Under the pieces are notes generated by a model that did no database searches, had not been told where the DNA came from, and saw nothing but the letters and a program-made list of their open reading frames with translations. A stretch of 34,041 bases of DNA from Planctomycetaceae bacterium. GTDB taxonomy: Bacteria; Planctomycetota; Planctomycetia; Planctomycetales; Planctomycetaceae. Where the stretch lies: positions 6,557 to 40,597 of the forward strand of contig JAKFVC010000057.1 in assembly GCA_021732415.1 (NCBI GenBank). Direction: 5' to 3'. Of the stretch, positions 1-9,055 are shown piece after piece. A program made the translations under genes and the position numbers. How positions within the stretch are numbered: position 1 is the first letter of the stretch; each line of letters begins with the position of its first letter.

Positions 1-447
1 GAATCTGGCGATCACCGGGGGGCAGCTGAGTAGTTCGGGGAATCTGACGATCAACGACACTCTGACTTGGACAGCAGGACAGATCTCGGGAACGGGCAAG
101 GTAACGTTAGGTCTCGCGGCCAGCGGGACCATTTCAGGCACGGAGAGAAAGTACCTTTACGGGAGATTGGAGAGTGCGGGAACGCTAGTCTATGACGGCG
201 ATGGATTAACATTTGCCGGGAGCCAAGTCTCGACGGGTACACTGACGAATATGACGGGGGCCACATTGACGGTGGTCGGCGAGAGTGACTTCAACGTGAT
301 CAATGCCGGCACGGCATTGATCAATGCCGGCACGTTCATTCACAGTGGTGCTGGCGTCACGCAAGTCACCAGTATTGCCTTCAACAACAGCGGTGCAGTT
401 GTCGTGCAGGAAGGAAGCATCTCACTGGAAGGCGGCGGCAGCTTCAG
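1..447 (+). repeat. Intragenic tandem repeat copy 1 (period 597 bp)
   Basis: Bases 1-447 match 598-1044 with no difference that I could find; the period is 597 bp (199 codons), so the frame is kept. The match ends at base 447/1044, where the sequences become only loosely similar. The left edge is off-window, so the unit may be longer or there may be more copies. It encodes beta-helix rungs of RHS1. A 21-bp tandem duplication (298-318, then 319-333) lies inside and gives INAGTALINAGT. Confidence 0.95.
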
Positions 448-3400
448 CGGTTCGGTGATCGTTTCAGGCGGTACGTTGGCTCTGACCGGTGGCAGCTTTG
501 CGTTTCAGGATGGAGTCACAGTAACTGGCGATGGACTGATCAACTTATCTGGATCATCAAGCACGGGCTTGGCCGTTAATGGAAATGCGGCACTGCAGAA
601 TCTGGCGATCACCGGGGGGCAGCTGAGTAGTTCGGGGAATCTGACGATCAACGACACTCTGACTTGGACAGCAGGACAGATCTCGGGAACGGGCAAGGTA
701 ACGTTAGGTCTCGCGGCCAGCGGGACCATTTCAGGCACGGAGAGAAAGTACCTTTACGGGAGATTGGAGAGTGCGGGAACGCTAGTCTATGACGGCGATG
801 GATTAACATTTGCCGGGAGCCAAGTCTCGACGGGTACACTGACGAATATGACGGGGGCCACATTGACGGTGGTCGGCGAGAGTGACTTCAACGTGATCAA
901 TGCCGGCACGGCATTGATCAATGCCGGCACGTTCATTCACAGTGGTGCTGGCGTCACGCAAGTCACCAGTATTGCCTTCAACAACAGCGGTGCAGTTGTC
1001 GTGCAGGAAGGAAGCATCTCACTGGAAGGCGGCGGCAGCTTCAGTGCTGCATTCTCCGTGACTGGGGCAGGTCTATTGGCTCTGTCAGCTGGGACATTCT
1101 TGCTTCCAACCGACTCGAATGGTGCCGTGGAAAATCTGAGTATCAACAATAGCAACCTCACCGGAGCTGGAAATCTGACCGTCACCGGCAGTTTGAACTG
1201 GACTGGTGGGACGGTTGCAGGGACGGGGAAAGTGACTCTGACCTCCACGGCAATTGGGTCCATCACCGGGACCAGTTCCAAGATTCTTGGACGAACTGTG
1301 GAAAATGCGGGGACTTTGAGCTACAGCGGCAGTTCCTTGCTGTTCGGTTCTAATGCTACGGAGCCCGGAGTTGTGATCAACCTTCACGGGGCCACTTTCA
1401 CCGTGGACGGTGAGGCCGACTTTTCCTCCAGCTTCAGCAGTAGCGGGAACATCCTGAGTAATGCTGGGATCTTCATTCACAGCGGGGTAGGCACCACGTT
1501 GATGAATGCCATCACATTCAACAACTCGGGCATCGTGAACGTCCTGGATGGCGTGCTCCAATTCAAAAACACCGGTACGCACTCCGGGCGATTCATCGTG
1601 GACGCCGGTGGTACTCTGTCTTTTTCTGTCAGGCAAGTGATGAACGGGGCAGTCGTCCAGGGGGATGGGACGCTGTTGCTCAGTGGTGCCGGCAGTCAGT
1701 CCACACCACAGGTCCTGGAAGTGGCCGGCAAGGATGTGGGAAATGGGGCTTCGGGATTTGTCAAGAACAATCTGTTGGGGGCCCTTGTACTTACTAATAG
1801 TTATGTTCGTCTAGTCGACGGCTTCGACAATTCTGATGGTGCGGCTGCTGAGGCGCTCTATCTTAATAAATTGAATATCAGCAGCGGGTCGACGCTCGAC
1901 CTGAATTTGGTGCATGTCTACACCCGCAGCTCTCAGATAACTGGTACGGTGACGGGCGGGTCGGTAAATTCGATTCCCGATGGCGGCGCGATCGCGATGA
2001 ATACCGCCACTCCTGGTTCAATCGGGGCTGTCGGCGAGCAGGATGAGTGGATGTTCTTTGGTCGAGCCGGACAGGCGGTGACCGTTCAAGCGAATCCTGG
2101 TACCAGTACCCCGCCTGCTCCGTTCCTGCCGATATTGGATTTCGCCAAGGTCCGAATCCTGGACCCGGATGGAAACGTCCTGGCAACCGCATCTAGTTCT
2201 TCGGCGGGTCAATTGGCGTCGCTGCTGGCCGTGACGATGCCGACTGACGGGACCTATCGAGTGCAGGTGACGGCCTCGGCCGATCATGCCAGCAATCGCG
2301 GCAACTACATGTTGACGATCTTCAACGTCACTGTTGATAGCAATCCGTTGCTGCTCAACCAGCAGGTGTATGGCAACGTCGAGAATCCCTTCGCGGTCGA
2401 TCGCTGGACATTCGCCGCCGCAGCCAATCAGCAAGTGCAGTTAGATCTGCTGGCTTCCGCCGTGACGGGTATTGTCTTCGACCTGGTGGGACCGGACGGC
2501 AACACGCTCTTCAGCAATGTCGGTGGAGATTCCGGTCTGACAGCCCTTACGATGCCAGGCAGCTACACGGTGTTAGCGCACAGCATCGGCGGCGGGGCTG
2601 GCGCCTATTCGTTCCGTCTGGTGGAGACAGCTCAGAGGAATCTGCCGTTGAATACCACTGTCGCCGGGACGCTGGTGGGATCGGGACAGGCCCAGTTGTT
2701 CCGCGTTGCCGTGCCCACGGCAAAAGTCTTGAGCGTCGAGTTCGACGACGCTACCGCTACCGATGATATTGAACTCTATATTAAGTTCGGATCACCGCCG
2801 ACTCGCAGTGACTACGATGTGCGCTCGCTGCAGGTCGGTTCGGCCGATCAGTCCCTGTTCGTTCCGCATGCCACTGCAGGGACGTGGTTTGTTCTGGTCT
2901 ATGCCGCGGGAGTTCCCGTTCCCAGCACCTTTACTCTCCGTGCCGAGACTTCCGATGTGCATCTGGAACAGGTGACTCCGGAACGCTACAGCACCAGCAA
3001 GGTCGCCACCTTAACTTTGGACGGCGCTGGCTTTGACAGCACCACCACGGTCTCGCTGGTGGGGGCGAATGCGGCTATCTACTCGGCATCGGTCGTTAGC
3101 GTCGATCTCACGACTCAGGTCACGGCGACGTTTGATCTGACCGGGGTGGCACCTGGAGTCTACTCGGTGCGCGTCAGTCGACCGGGGCAGGACACCGATG
3201 AATTGGCCTCCGCCTTTACGGTTCTGCCAGCCGGAGAGGCTCGATTGATCACGAATCTGGTCGTGCCGGCGTCTCTGGGGCGTGCCGCAACCGCTACGCT
3301 CTATATTGAATACGCCAATACCGGAACGGCCGCCATGCCGGCACCGTTGCTCGTGCTGCAGTCTGCGGACACCGACAACAGTGACCGCCCGTGGTTCCGC

Positions 3401-6400
3401 TTGGATGCTTCACGACTGATCCAGAATGTTTGGACATCCGCCACCCCCGACGGGCTCAGCCACTCGATCTCCATTCTGGCCAACGGCAATTCTCCCGGAG
3501 TTCTTCAGCCCGGGGAATCGTTCCGCGTCCCGGTATACTTCGCCGGACTGCAGCAACCCTGGAACTTCAGCGATTCCTCGGTCGAATTGGAGCTGCGGAT
3601 ATTTGAAACCACTGACACGACCCCCATGGATTGGACGACCCAGCGGGAGCTGTCGCGTCCGGACGGGATGAGTGCGGAGATCTGGGATCCGATCTTCGCG
3701 AATCTGGTTGCTCAAACAGGATCGTCCGTGGGCGACTATATTCGGATGCTGAATGACAATGCGCGTTATCTCGGACAGCTCGGGCAGCGCGTCGTGGATG
3801 TCGGGCAATTGTGGGCGTTCGAGATCCTGCAGGCCAATGGGCTGAACCCCCTGAGTCAACTGGCGAGTTCCCTGGACGCTGTAATCGCGACGCCCGGCCT
3901 GACCCTGGGACTGCAGCGGTCGTTCGGCAGTTCGCTGGCATCGCGCTACGAAGTCGGTCCGTTTGGCCGCGGCTGGGCGACACCTTGGACGACGTCGCTG
4001 GTGACGGCTGCGGACGGATCGGTCACGATTCTCGGCGCCGGAGGCTCTGAACGCCGCTTCCAGCCAGACAGTCGCTATATCGGTACCTATTTCAGTGATG
4101 CGGGTGACTATTCCCAATTGAAGCCGGACGCAGGGGGAACGTTTACCCTCCGCGAGCAGTCCGGCCTGGTTACCGCTTTCCGTGCCGATGGCAAACTGGA
4201 TTACCTGCAGGACACGAATGGCAATCGCATCACGGCCGGTTATGCGGCCGATCGGTTAATCACCCTGACCCATTCCGCGGGTCAATCACTGGCGTTGGGC
4301 TACAACGGTGTCGGACGTATAGTGTCGATCACCTCGTCTGACGGTCATCAGGCCACCTACAGCTACGACGTGTCGAATCAGCACTTGCTGTCCGTGCAGG
4401 GCGCCGACGGACTGGTGACCAGTTACACCTACCAGTCAGGCTCGGGAGCCGCCACGGAACACGCTCTTACCTCCGTGGGATTCCCGGATGGGACTCACCA
4501 GTTCTTCAATTACGATGCTCAAGGCCGGCTGGCAAACATTTCGCGCGATGCGAATGCAGATCTCATGACATTCAGCTACGACACCGCCGGCCGGGTCTCC
4601 CTGACGAATAGTGCGGCCGCGACAACCCAGATCTATTTCGATCATCGAGGACTGGTCGCCAAGCTGGTGGATGCCCTGGGCCATGCCACGTACACGGCCT
4701 ACGACACCAACTTTAATCTCACACGGTTTACAGACACGACGGGTGCGTCCCAGTCCTTCACCTACGATAGCAAGGGGAATCTGACCGCGTATGAGGACGC
4801 CGCCGGACAGCTGACTCACCTGCAGTATGGAGGCCCCTTCCAGAGACTGCTGTCACTGACCGACGCTAATGGCAACAGTACTTCCTACAGTTACGACGCA
4901 CGCGGCAATGCGACGGCGACAACCTACGCCAATGACCTGAGCGAGCACGTTGCCTATGACGCTGCCGGCAATGCCATTTCCACTACGAATCGCCGCGGCC
5001 AGCCCATCAGCTATACCTATGACAGCGCGGGGCGAACCACCCGGCAGACGTTTACCGATGCTTCCCATGCCGACTTCACGTATGACGGTCGTGGTAATCT
5101 GAAGACGGCGACCGATGCCGCAGGAACAACAACGTTTAACTATGACAGCGGCGACCGACTGACCAAGGTGACTTACCCGAACGGGCGGTTCCTGAGCTAT
5201 CAGTACGATGCCGCTGGACGTCGAACCCGGATGGTCGATCAAGCCGGATTTACCATCAACTACAGCTACAATTCTACCGGTCGGCTGGCGAGTCTGACCG
5301 ATGGCACGAATGGCTTGATCGTCAGTTACACCTACAATTCTCAAGGCCGGCTGGGTCGCAAGGATCAAGGCAACGGTACCTACACGACCTATGAGTACGA
5401 CGCCGTGGGGCAATTGATTCATCTCATCAACTATGCTCCGGATAATGCCGTCAACTCCCGGTTCGACTACACGTACGACAGCGTGGGACAGCGGATCAGC
5501 ATGGCCACCAGCGACGGAACCTGGGCCTATGCTTATGACGCCACCGGCCAATTGATCCGCGCCGTTTTTACTTCCACTAACCCCCAAGTTCCAAATCAGG
5601 ACTTGAGCTATGAATACGATGCGCTCGGCAATCGAGTCCGCACCGTCGAGAACGGGGTCGAGACGGCTTATGACACGAACGAGCTCAATGAGTACACATC
5701 GGTCGGTGCGGGAACGCTGACCTATGATGCCGACGGCAATCTGATCTCGGAATCGGGCGGCAACAGAAATGCTAGCTATGCGTATGACGCTCAGAACCGA
5801 CTGGTGCAGGTCGTCACCACCGGCGGGACGTGGAACTACGAGTACGACGTTTTCGGCAACCGCACGGCCACGGTGCATAACGGCCAGCGCACGGAATACC
5901 TGCTCGATCCCACCGGCCTGGTGGATGTAGTTGGCGAATTCGATGGTGCCGGCAATGTGCTCGCCCACTACGCACAGGGATTGGGACTTGCCGGGCGATT
6001 CGACGCATCGGGCAATCCGGCGTACTACGACTTCGATGCCATTGGCTCGACGGCAGGGTTGACGAATGCCACGGGCAATTATGTCAATCGCTATCGTTAC
6101 ATGCCGTTCGGCGAGACTGTTGCCACAACCGAATCCGTGACGAATGCGTTTGAATTCGTCGGAAAGTTTGGAGTGACGAATGAGGAAAATGGGTTCGATT
6201 ACATGCGGGCGAGGTTCTTCTCCGAAGAGCGTGGACGACTGAATTCTATCGACCCGGAAGGATTCAACGGTGGCCAGCTTAACCTCTATACGTATGCCGC
6301 TAATTCACCGAGCACATTCCTGGATCCGACGGGACGGTTTCTGTTTCTGCCACCATTGGTGATTGCTGCAGAAGCGTATGCAACGACTATGATTGTCCCG

Positions 6401-8356
6401 GCAGTTGTCACCACAATTGTCAATAATCCTGAAGCCGTGGATTTTGCAATTGAGTTCATTAAGGGCTCATTTGACAGTCTTGAAGATGGTTCCCCTCCGA
6501 ATGCAGTGTTTGGCAACGGTTCTGGTGCGAATGCAGGATTCGTGGCCGCCAAACTTTTGAACTCAAACAAGGAACCAATTGTTGAATTCTTGAGCGACAT
6601 ACTTGGGGAACGTTTGGGGAACCTGCAAACAGGGGACTATTTTTCCTTCCTATATGGCGTACCGCTGCCAGATCTGACCGGCGGTCAGTCCGGCGGTACG
6701 GCTCAATCGTTCGTACCGACGGCGCGTGATCCCAACGAATTGACCGGGCCTGTTGGGTATGGTCAGGACGGATTCGTCCTGCCAGACATCGTATTCCCCT
6801 ATCGGATCGACTTTGAGAATGATGCCACCGCCACCGCTCCCGCCCAGCGCGTCGACATCACCAACACGCTCAACGCGAATCTCGACCCCAGTACGTTCGA
6901 ACTGACGGAAGTGGGCTTCGGCGATGTGCTGCTGGCGATTCCCGCCCACAGTCAGTACTTCCAGACGGCCGTGCCCATCACCTCGAACGGACAAGAGTTC
7001 GAGGTGCTGATTGAAATTGGTCTCGACTTCCAGAACAACCAGGTCTACGCCCACTTCCAGTCGGTCGATCCGTTGACCAGTCTGCCGCCGGACGTACTGG
7101 TCGGCTTCTTGCCGCCGGAAGACGGGACCGGTCGCGGCCAGGGGCATTTCAATTACACCATCCATGCCAAGCCCAATCTGCCGACCGGAACCCTTATCAA
7201 GAACATTGCCATCATTCAATTCGATCACAGTGAAATCATCGGCACGAATCAGATCGATCCGCATGATCCTGCACAAGGGACTGATCCTGCCAAGGAAGCC
7301 CGTAATACGATCGATGCGGGAACGCCCTCCAGCCAGGTTGCGGGTTTGCCTGCGACTGCTTCCTCGACGTCGTTTAGCGTCTCGTGGAGCGGTCAAGACG
7401 ACATCGGCGGATCGGGTGTGGGTGCCTATGATGTTTACGTTGGTGTCGACGGCGGGGCTTATACGCTGTGGCAATCGGGTACGGCCGCGACTTCCGCGAC
7501 TTACACGGGTGTCGGCGGGCATACGTATCGTTTCTACTCACTGGCTCACGACAACGTTGGACATGTCGAAGCTGCACCCGAAACTGGCGACGCCCTGACA
7601 GCGGTCGAAGCCAACACGGCTCCGAACATTCCCCCCGGGCAGAACTTCAACGTGGCGGGAAATGCCGTTACCGGTGCGATTGTCGGTCCAGTGAATGCCA
7701 CCGATTCCGATCTGACGTCTGCGAACAATGCGAAGACCTTCAGCATCTCCTCGGGCAACGGAGCCGGCGCGTTTGTCATCAATGCGCAGTCAGGACAGAT
7801 TACCGTCAGCAACGCGGTGGCGTTGACCGGCCTCGCGGGGCAAGTGGTCACGTTGGGCATCACGGTGACAGATGGAGGAAGTCCGGCACTGTCGGCAAGC
7901 TCGAATGTGAATGTTACGGTGGCCAATGTCAATACCGCGCCGGTCCTGGCCAATCCGGGGGCGGCACCCACATTTGTGGGGAAACTCAAGACGCCCGTCA
8001 AGGTCTTCCCCACATTGACCGTGACCGATGCGGATGGCAGTGCCACGCTCGCCACCATCGTGATCAGTCTGCCGTTGGGAGGGGCGAAGAAGAATCTGGA
8101 CGTCGTCAGTCTACCCGGACTGGCGGCCTTGGGTAACAGGACCGACGCCAGCGTGTCCGGCCGTTTGCAAATCACCATCACTCTCAAACAAGGTGCCACC
8201 AACGCCGCCGTCCAGACCATGCTGGAAGGCCTGACATTCCAGACCAAGGGCGCGGGCTTGAAGATTGCCAGTCGCGGCTTCCAATTGCGGGTGACCGACC
8301 GCACTGGATTGCAGAGCAACCTGATTACTCAGACTCTGACCGTGCGGAAGAAATAG
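2..8356 (+). CDS. Giant RHS/YD-repeat surface protein RHS1 (5' end outside window)
   Basis: The frame is open from base 2, so the gene starts upstream of the window; 2784 residues are visible. Order of domains (residues from base 2): glycine/serine/threonine-rich beta-helix repeats of autotransporter-passenger type (about 1-653); three PPC-like beta-sandwiches (about 662-986); an IPT/TIG-like domain (about 989-1075); a CARDB/COG1361-like domain (about 1080-1200); an RHS N-terminal region with 'VGPFGRGW' (about 1297-1400); roughly 25-30 YD repeats (about 1400-2010); the RHS-associated core ending in DPTGR (about 2010-2111); a variable, AT-richer segment (2112-2242); a 'DPNELTGP' DUF7619-like module; an FN3-like domain; a cadherin-like domain; and a last cadherin-like C-terminal domain ending VRKK. 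RHS proteins form beta-cocoons that encapsulate or display C-terminal cargo. This one is probably exported and cell-surface (inference). No known toxin domain is recognised. It is homologous to the protein at 24271-33342 from the PPC region onward. Confidence 0.93.
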   Translation, partial: NLAITGGQLSSSGNLTINDTLTWTAGQISGTGKVTLGLAASGTISGTERKYLYGRLESAGTLVYDGDGLTFAGSQVSTGTLTNMTGATLTVVGESDFNVINAGTALINAGTFIHSGAGVTQVTSIAFNNSGAVVVQEGSISLEGGGSFSGSVIVSGGTLALTGGSFAFQDGVTVTGDGLINLSGSSSTGLAVNGNAALQNLAITGGQLSSSGNLTINDTLTWTAGQISGTGKVTLGLAASGTISGTERKYLYGRLESAGTLVYDGDGLTFAGSQVSTGTLTNMTGATLTVVGESDFNVINAGTALINAGTFIHSGAGVTQVTSIAFNNSGAVVVQEGSISLEGGGSFSAAFSVTGAGLLALSAGTFLLPTDSNGAVENLSINNSNLTGAGNLTVTGSLNWTGGTVAGTGKVTLTSTAIGSITGTSSKILGRTVENAGTLSYSGSSLLFGSNATEPGVVINLHGATFTVDGEADFSSSFSSSGNILSNAGIFIHSGVGTTLMNAITFNNSGIVNVLDGVLQFKNTGTHSGRFIVDAGGTLSFSVRQVMNGAVVQGDGTLLLSGAGSQSTPQVLEVAGKDVGNGASGFVKNNLLGALVLTNSYVRLVDGFDNSDGAAAEALYLNKLNISSGSTLDLNLVHVYTRSSQITGTVTGGSVNSIPDGGAIAMNTATPGSIGAVGEQDEWMFFGRAGQAVTVQANPGTSTPPAPFLPILDFAKVRILDPDGNVLATASSSSAGQLASLLAVTMPTDGTYRVQVTASADHASNRGNYMLTIFNVTVDSNPLLLNQQVYGNVENPFAVDRWTFAAAANQQVQLDLLASAVTGIVFDLVGPDGNTLFSNVGGDSGLTALTMPGSYTVLAHSIGGGAGAYSFRLVETAQRNLPLNTTVAGTLVGSGQAQLFRVAVPTAKVLSVEFDDATATDDIELYIKFGSPPTRSDYDVRSLQVGSADQSLFVPHATAGTWFVLVYAAGVPVPSTFTLRAETSDVHLEQVTPERYSTSKVATLTLDGAGFDSTTTVSLVGANAAIYSASVVSVDLTTQVTATFDLTGVAPGVYSVRVSRPGQDTDELASAFTVLPAGEARLITNLVVPASLGRAATATLYIEYANTGTAAMPAPLLVLQSADTDNSDRPWFRLDASRLIQNVWTSATPDGLSHSISILANGNSPGVLQPGESFRVPVYFAGLQQPWNFSDSSVELELRIFETTDTTPMDWTTQRELSRPDGMSAEIWDPIFANLVAQTGSSVGDYIRMLNDNARYLGQLGQRVVDVGQLWAFEILQANGLNPLSQLASSLDAVIATPGLTLGLQRSFGSSLASRYEVGPFGRGWATPWTTSLVTAADGSVTILGAGGSERRFQPDSRYIGTYFSDAGDYSQLKPDAGGTFTLREQSGLVTAFRADGKLDYLQDTNGNRITAGYAADRLITLTHSAGQSLALGYNGVGRIVSITSSDGHQATYSYDVSNQHLLSVQGADGLVTSYTYQSGSGAATEHALTSVGFPDGTHQFFNYDAQGRLANISRDANADLMTFSYDTAGRVSLTNSAAATTQIYFDHRGLVAKLVDALGHATYTAYDTNFNLTRFTDTTGASQSFTYDSKGNLTAYEDAAGQLTHLQYGGPFQRLLSLTDANGNSTSYSYDARGNATATTYANDLSEHVAYDAAGNAISTTNRRGQPISYTYDSAGRTTRQTFTDASHADFTYDGRGNLKTATDAAGTTTFNYDSGDRLTKVTYPNGRFLSYQYDAAGRRTRMVDQAGFTINYSYNSTGRLASLTDGTNGLIVSYTYNSQGRLGRKDQGNGTYTTYEYDAVGQLIHLINYAPDNAVNSRFDYTYDSVGQRISMATSDGTWAYAYDATGQLIRAVFTSTNPQVPNQDLSYEYDALGNRVRTVENGVETAYDTNELNEYTSVGAGTLTYDADGNLISESGGNRNASYAYDAQNRLVQVVTTGGTWNYEYDVFGNRTATVHNGQRTEYLLDPTGLVDVVGEFDGAGNVLAHYAQGLGLAGRFDASGNPAYYDFDAIGSTAGLTNATGNYVNRYRYMPFGETVATTESVTNAFEFVGKFGVTNEENGFDYMRARFFSEERGRLNSIDPEGFNGGQLNLYTYAANSPSTFLDPTGRFLFLPPLVIAAEAYATTMIVPAVVTTIVNNPEAVDFAIEFIKGSFDSLEDGSPPNAVFGNGSGANAGFVAAKLLNSNKEPIVEFLSDILGERLGNLQTGDYFSFLYGVPLPDLTGGQSGGTAQSFVPTARDPNELTGPVGYGQDGFVLPDIVFPYRIDFENDATATAPAQRVDITNTLNANLDPSTFELTEVGFGDVLLAIPAHSQYFQTAVPITSNGQEFEVLIEIGLDFQNNQVYAHFQSVDPLTSLPPDVLVGFLPPEDGTGRGQGHFNYTIHAKPNLPTGTLIKNIAIIQFDHSEIIGTNQIDPHDPAQGTDPAKEARNTIDAGTPSSQVAGLPATASSTSFSVSWSGQDDIGGSGVGAYDVYVGVDGGAYTLWQSGTAATSATYTGVGGHTYRFYSLAHDNVGHVEAAPETGDALTAVEANTAPNIPPGQNFNVAGNAVTGAIVGPVNATDSDLTSANNAKTFSISSGNGAGAFVINAQSGQITVSNAVALTGLAGQVVTLGITVTDGGSPALSASSNVNVTVANVNTAPVLANPGAAPTFVGKLKTPVKVFPTLTVTDADGSATLATIVISLPLGGAKKNLDVVSLPGLAALGNRTDASVSGRLQITITLKQGATNAAVQTMLEGLTFQTKGAGLKIASRGFQLRVTDRTGLQSNLITQTLTVRKK
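598..1044 (+). repeat. Intragenic tandem repeat copy 2
   Basis: Exact copy of bases 1-447. A third, degenerate copy of the same rung pattern follows at about 1045-1600 (similar protein motifs such as the 'NAG.FIHSG' series but diverged DNA), so an ancient repeat family has had a very recent duplication in its first part. Confidence 0.95.
6335..6727 (+). other. Variable segment after the RHS core of RHS1
   Basis: About 131 codons between the DPTG motif closing the RHS core (6323-6334) and the conserved DPNE motif (from 6728). It has no similarity to the equivalent segment of the second RHS protein (31681-32070), although both flanks are homologous. It looks more AT-rich than its surroundings up to about 6660, begins with a hydrophobic stretch (ViAAEAYATTMIVPAVV type) and has no toxin motif that I recognise. 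By position it corresponds to the exchangeable C-terminal cargo of Rhs proteins, but here it is internal. Confidence 0.7.
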
Positions 8357-9055
8357 ACAGCCTTCGGTTCCGTAGGTGATACACAAGTGAGCAAGAGTTT
8401 TCTCCTGCCCCGTACAAAACTCTGGCACAGCATCGCCAGATTAGATCCAAGGTACTCTCCGCACCGAGACGACGTGACGTGATGTGCGAGACCGCTCGCG
8501 TGGCCACAGTCAAGGTCTCGGATGGTTCGGGTGACTCATGCTTCAGGATTGAATGTGGCTGAAACAATAGGTGCAACGTCCAGTTCATGATGCTATGGTC
8601 GTGAGATCGGTTTGGTTTGAGGATTCGCAGGAAAGCAGAGTATTTTTACCTCGTCAGAGGCTACGGCGAAAGTTTGGTGGCGGTGCCAATGCGGGGAGAA
8701 TTTCCCACCGGTTGGGTTCGGGCGACTCTGGGAGAGTTTTTCGAAATTCAACCCGGACATCCGTGGCTACGCAGAGCTCCTAAAGCACCATTCAAATCAG
8801 TTCTGGCGCTAACGACACTCTTTGTTCCGCTAACCGCTGGGTTTTGAACTGGCGTGCCATAGGAAATCATTCTGAGTGGTTAACGGCTTTCATTGACAAA
8901 GAGTAGATTCGTTCGCATGCGAAGCGCTCTCTTTGTTTCGCTGGCTCGCATCAAAGAGTAGCCAGGTCTCACGAAACCCCATTAAAAGCAGGATTCTGCG
9001 CGCTCTCTCTTTGGCGGTCAAAGAGAGATTCCGTAAGAGGGTTCGGTTCGGGGAG
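8354..9055. repeat. Long non-coding direct repeat, left copy
   Basis: From the RHS1 stop codon to 9055 the sequence is identical, by eye, to 33340-34041 (offset 24,986 bp), which runs to the window edge; the true repeat may be longer on the right side of the second copy. The coding sequence just upstream (7943-8353 versus 32929-33339) has about 35 differences in about 410 bp. No convincing gene lies in the block. Its right part holds several hairpins built from CAAAGAG / CTCTTTG words. Confidence 0.95.
8897..9028. other. Cluster of hairpins with CAAAGAG/CTCTTTG words
   Basis: Visible inverted repeats: CAAAGAG at 8897-8903 with CTCTTTG at 8929-8935, enclosing the perfect 12-bp palindrome TTCGCATGCGAA (8912-8923); CTGGCT (8941-8946) with AGCCAG (8960-8965); and a perfect 10-bp stem TCTCTCTTTG (9004-9013) / CAAAGAGAGA (9019-9028) with the loop GCGGT. 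The word CAAAGAG also occurs between them. No T-tract follows, so this is not a typical intrinsic terminator. The same cluster is present at 33883-34014. Function unknown; it could be a structured 3' UTR, a small RNA or a recombination site. Confidence 0.6.

Noticed and set aside
298-333. 21-bp tandem duplication considered as CRISPR-like or slippage repeat
   Set aside because: Only two units within a coding repeat, without spacers; it is part of the beta-helix sequence. No CRISPR array is visible anywhere in the window.
4853-5968. Long minus-strand open frame (371 codons) opposite the YD repeats
   Set aside because: It is a shadow of the periodic, GC-rich YD-repeat coding sequence; its low-complexity Ile/Val/Gly protein has no family features.
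8357-8420. Intrinsic terminator directly after RHS1 (and after RHS2)
   Set aside because: No stable hairpin with a T-tract could be found in the first 60 bases after either stop codon.
8617-8847. 76-aa open frame inside the non-coding repeat, present in both copies
   Set aside because: Its identity in the two copies only reflects the identical DNA; other overlapping frames in the same stretch are equally conserved, and there is no ribosome site or family match.
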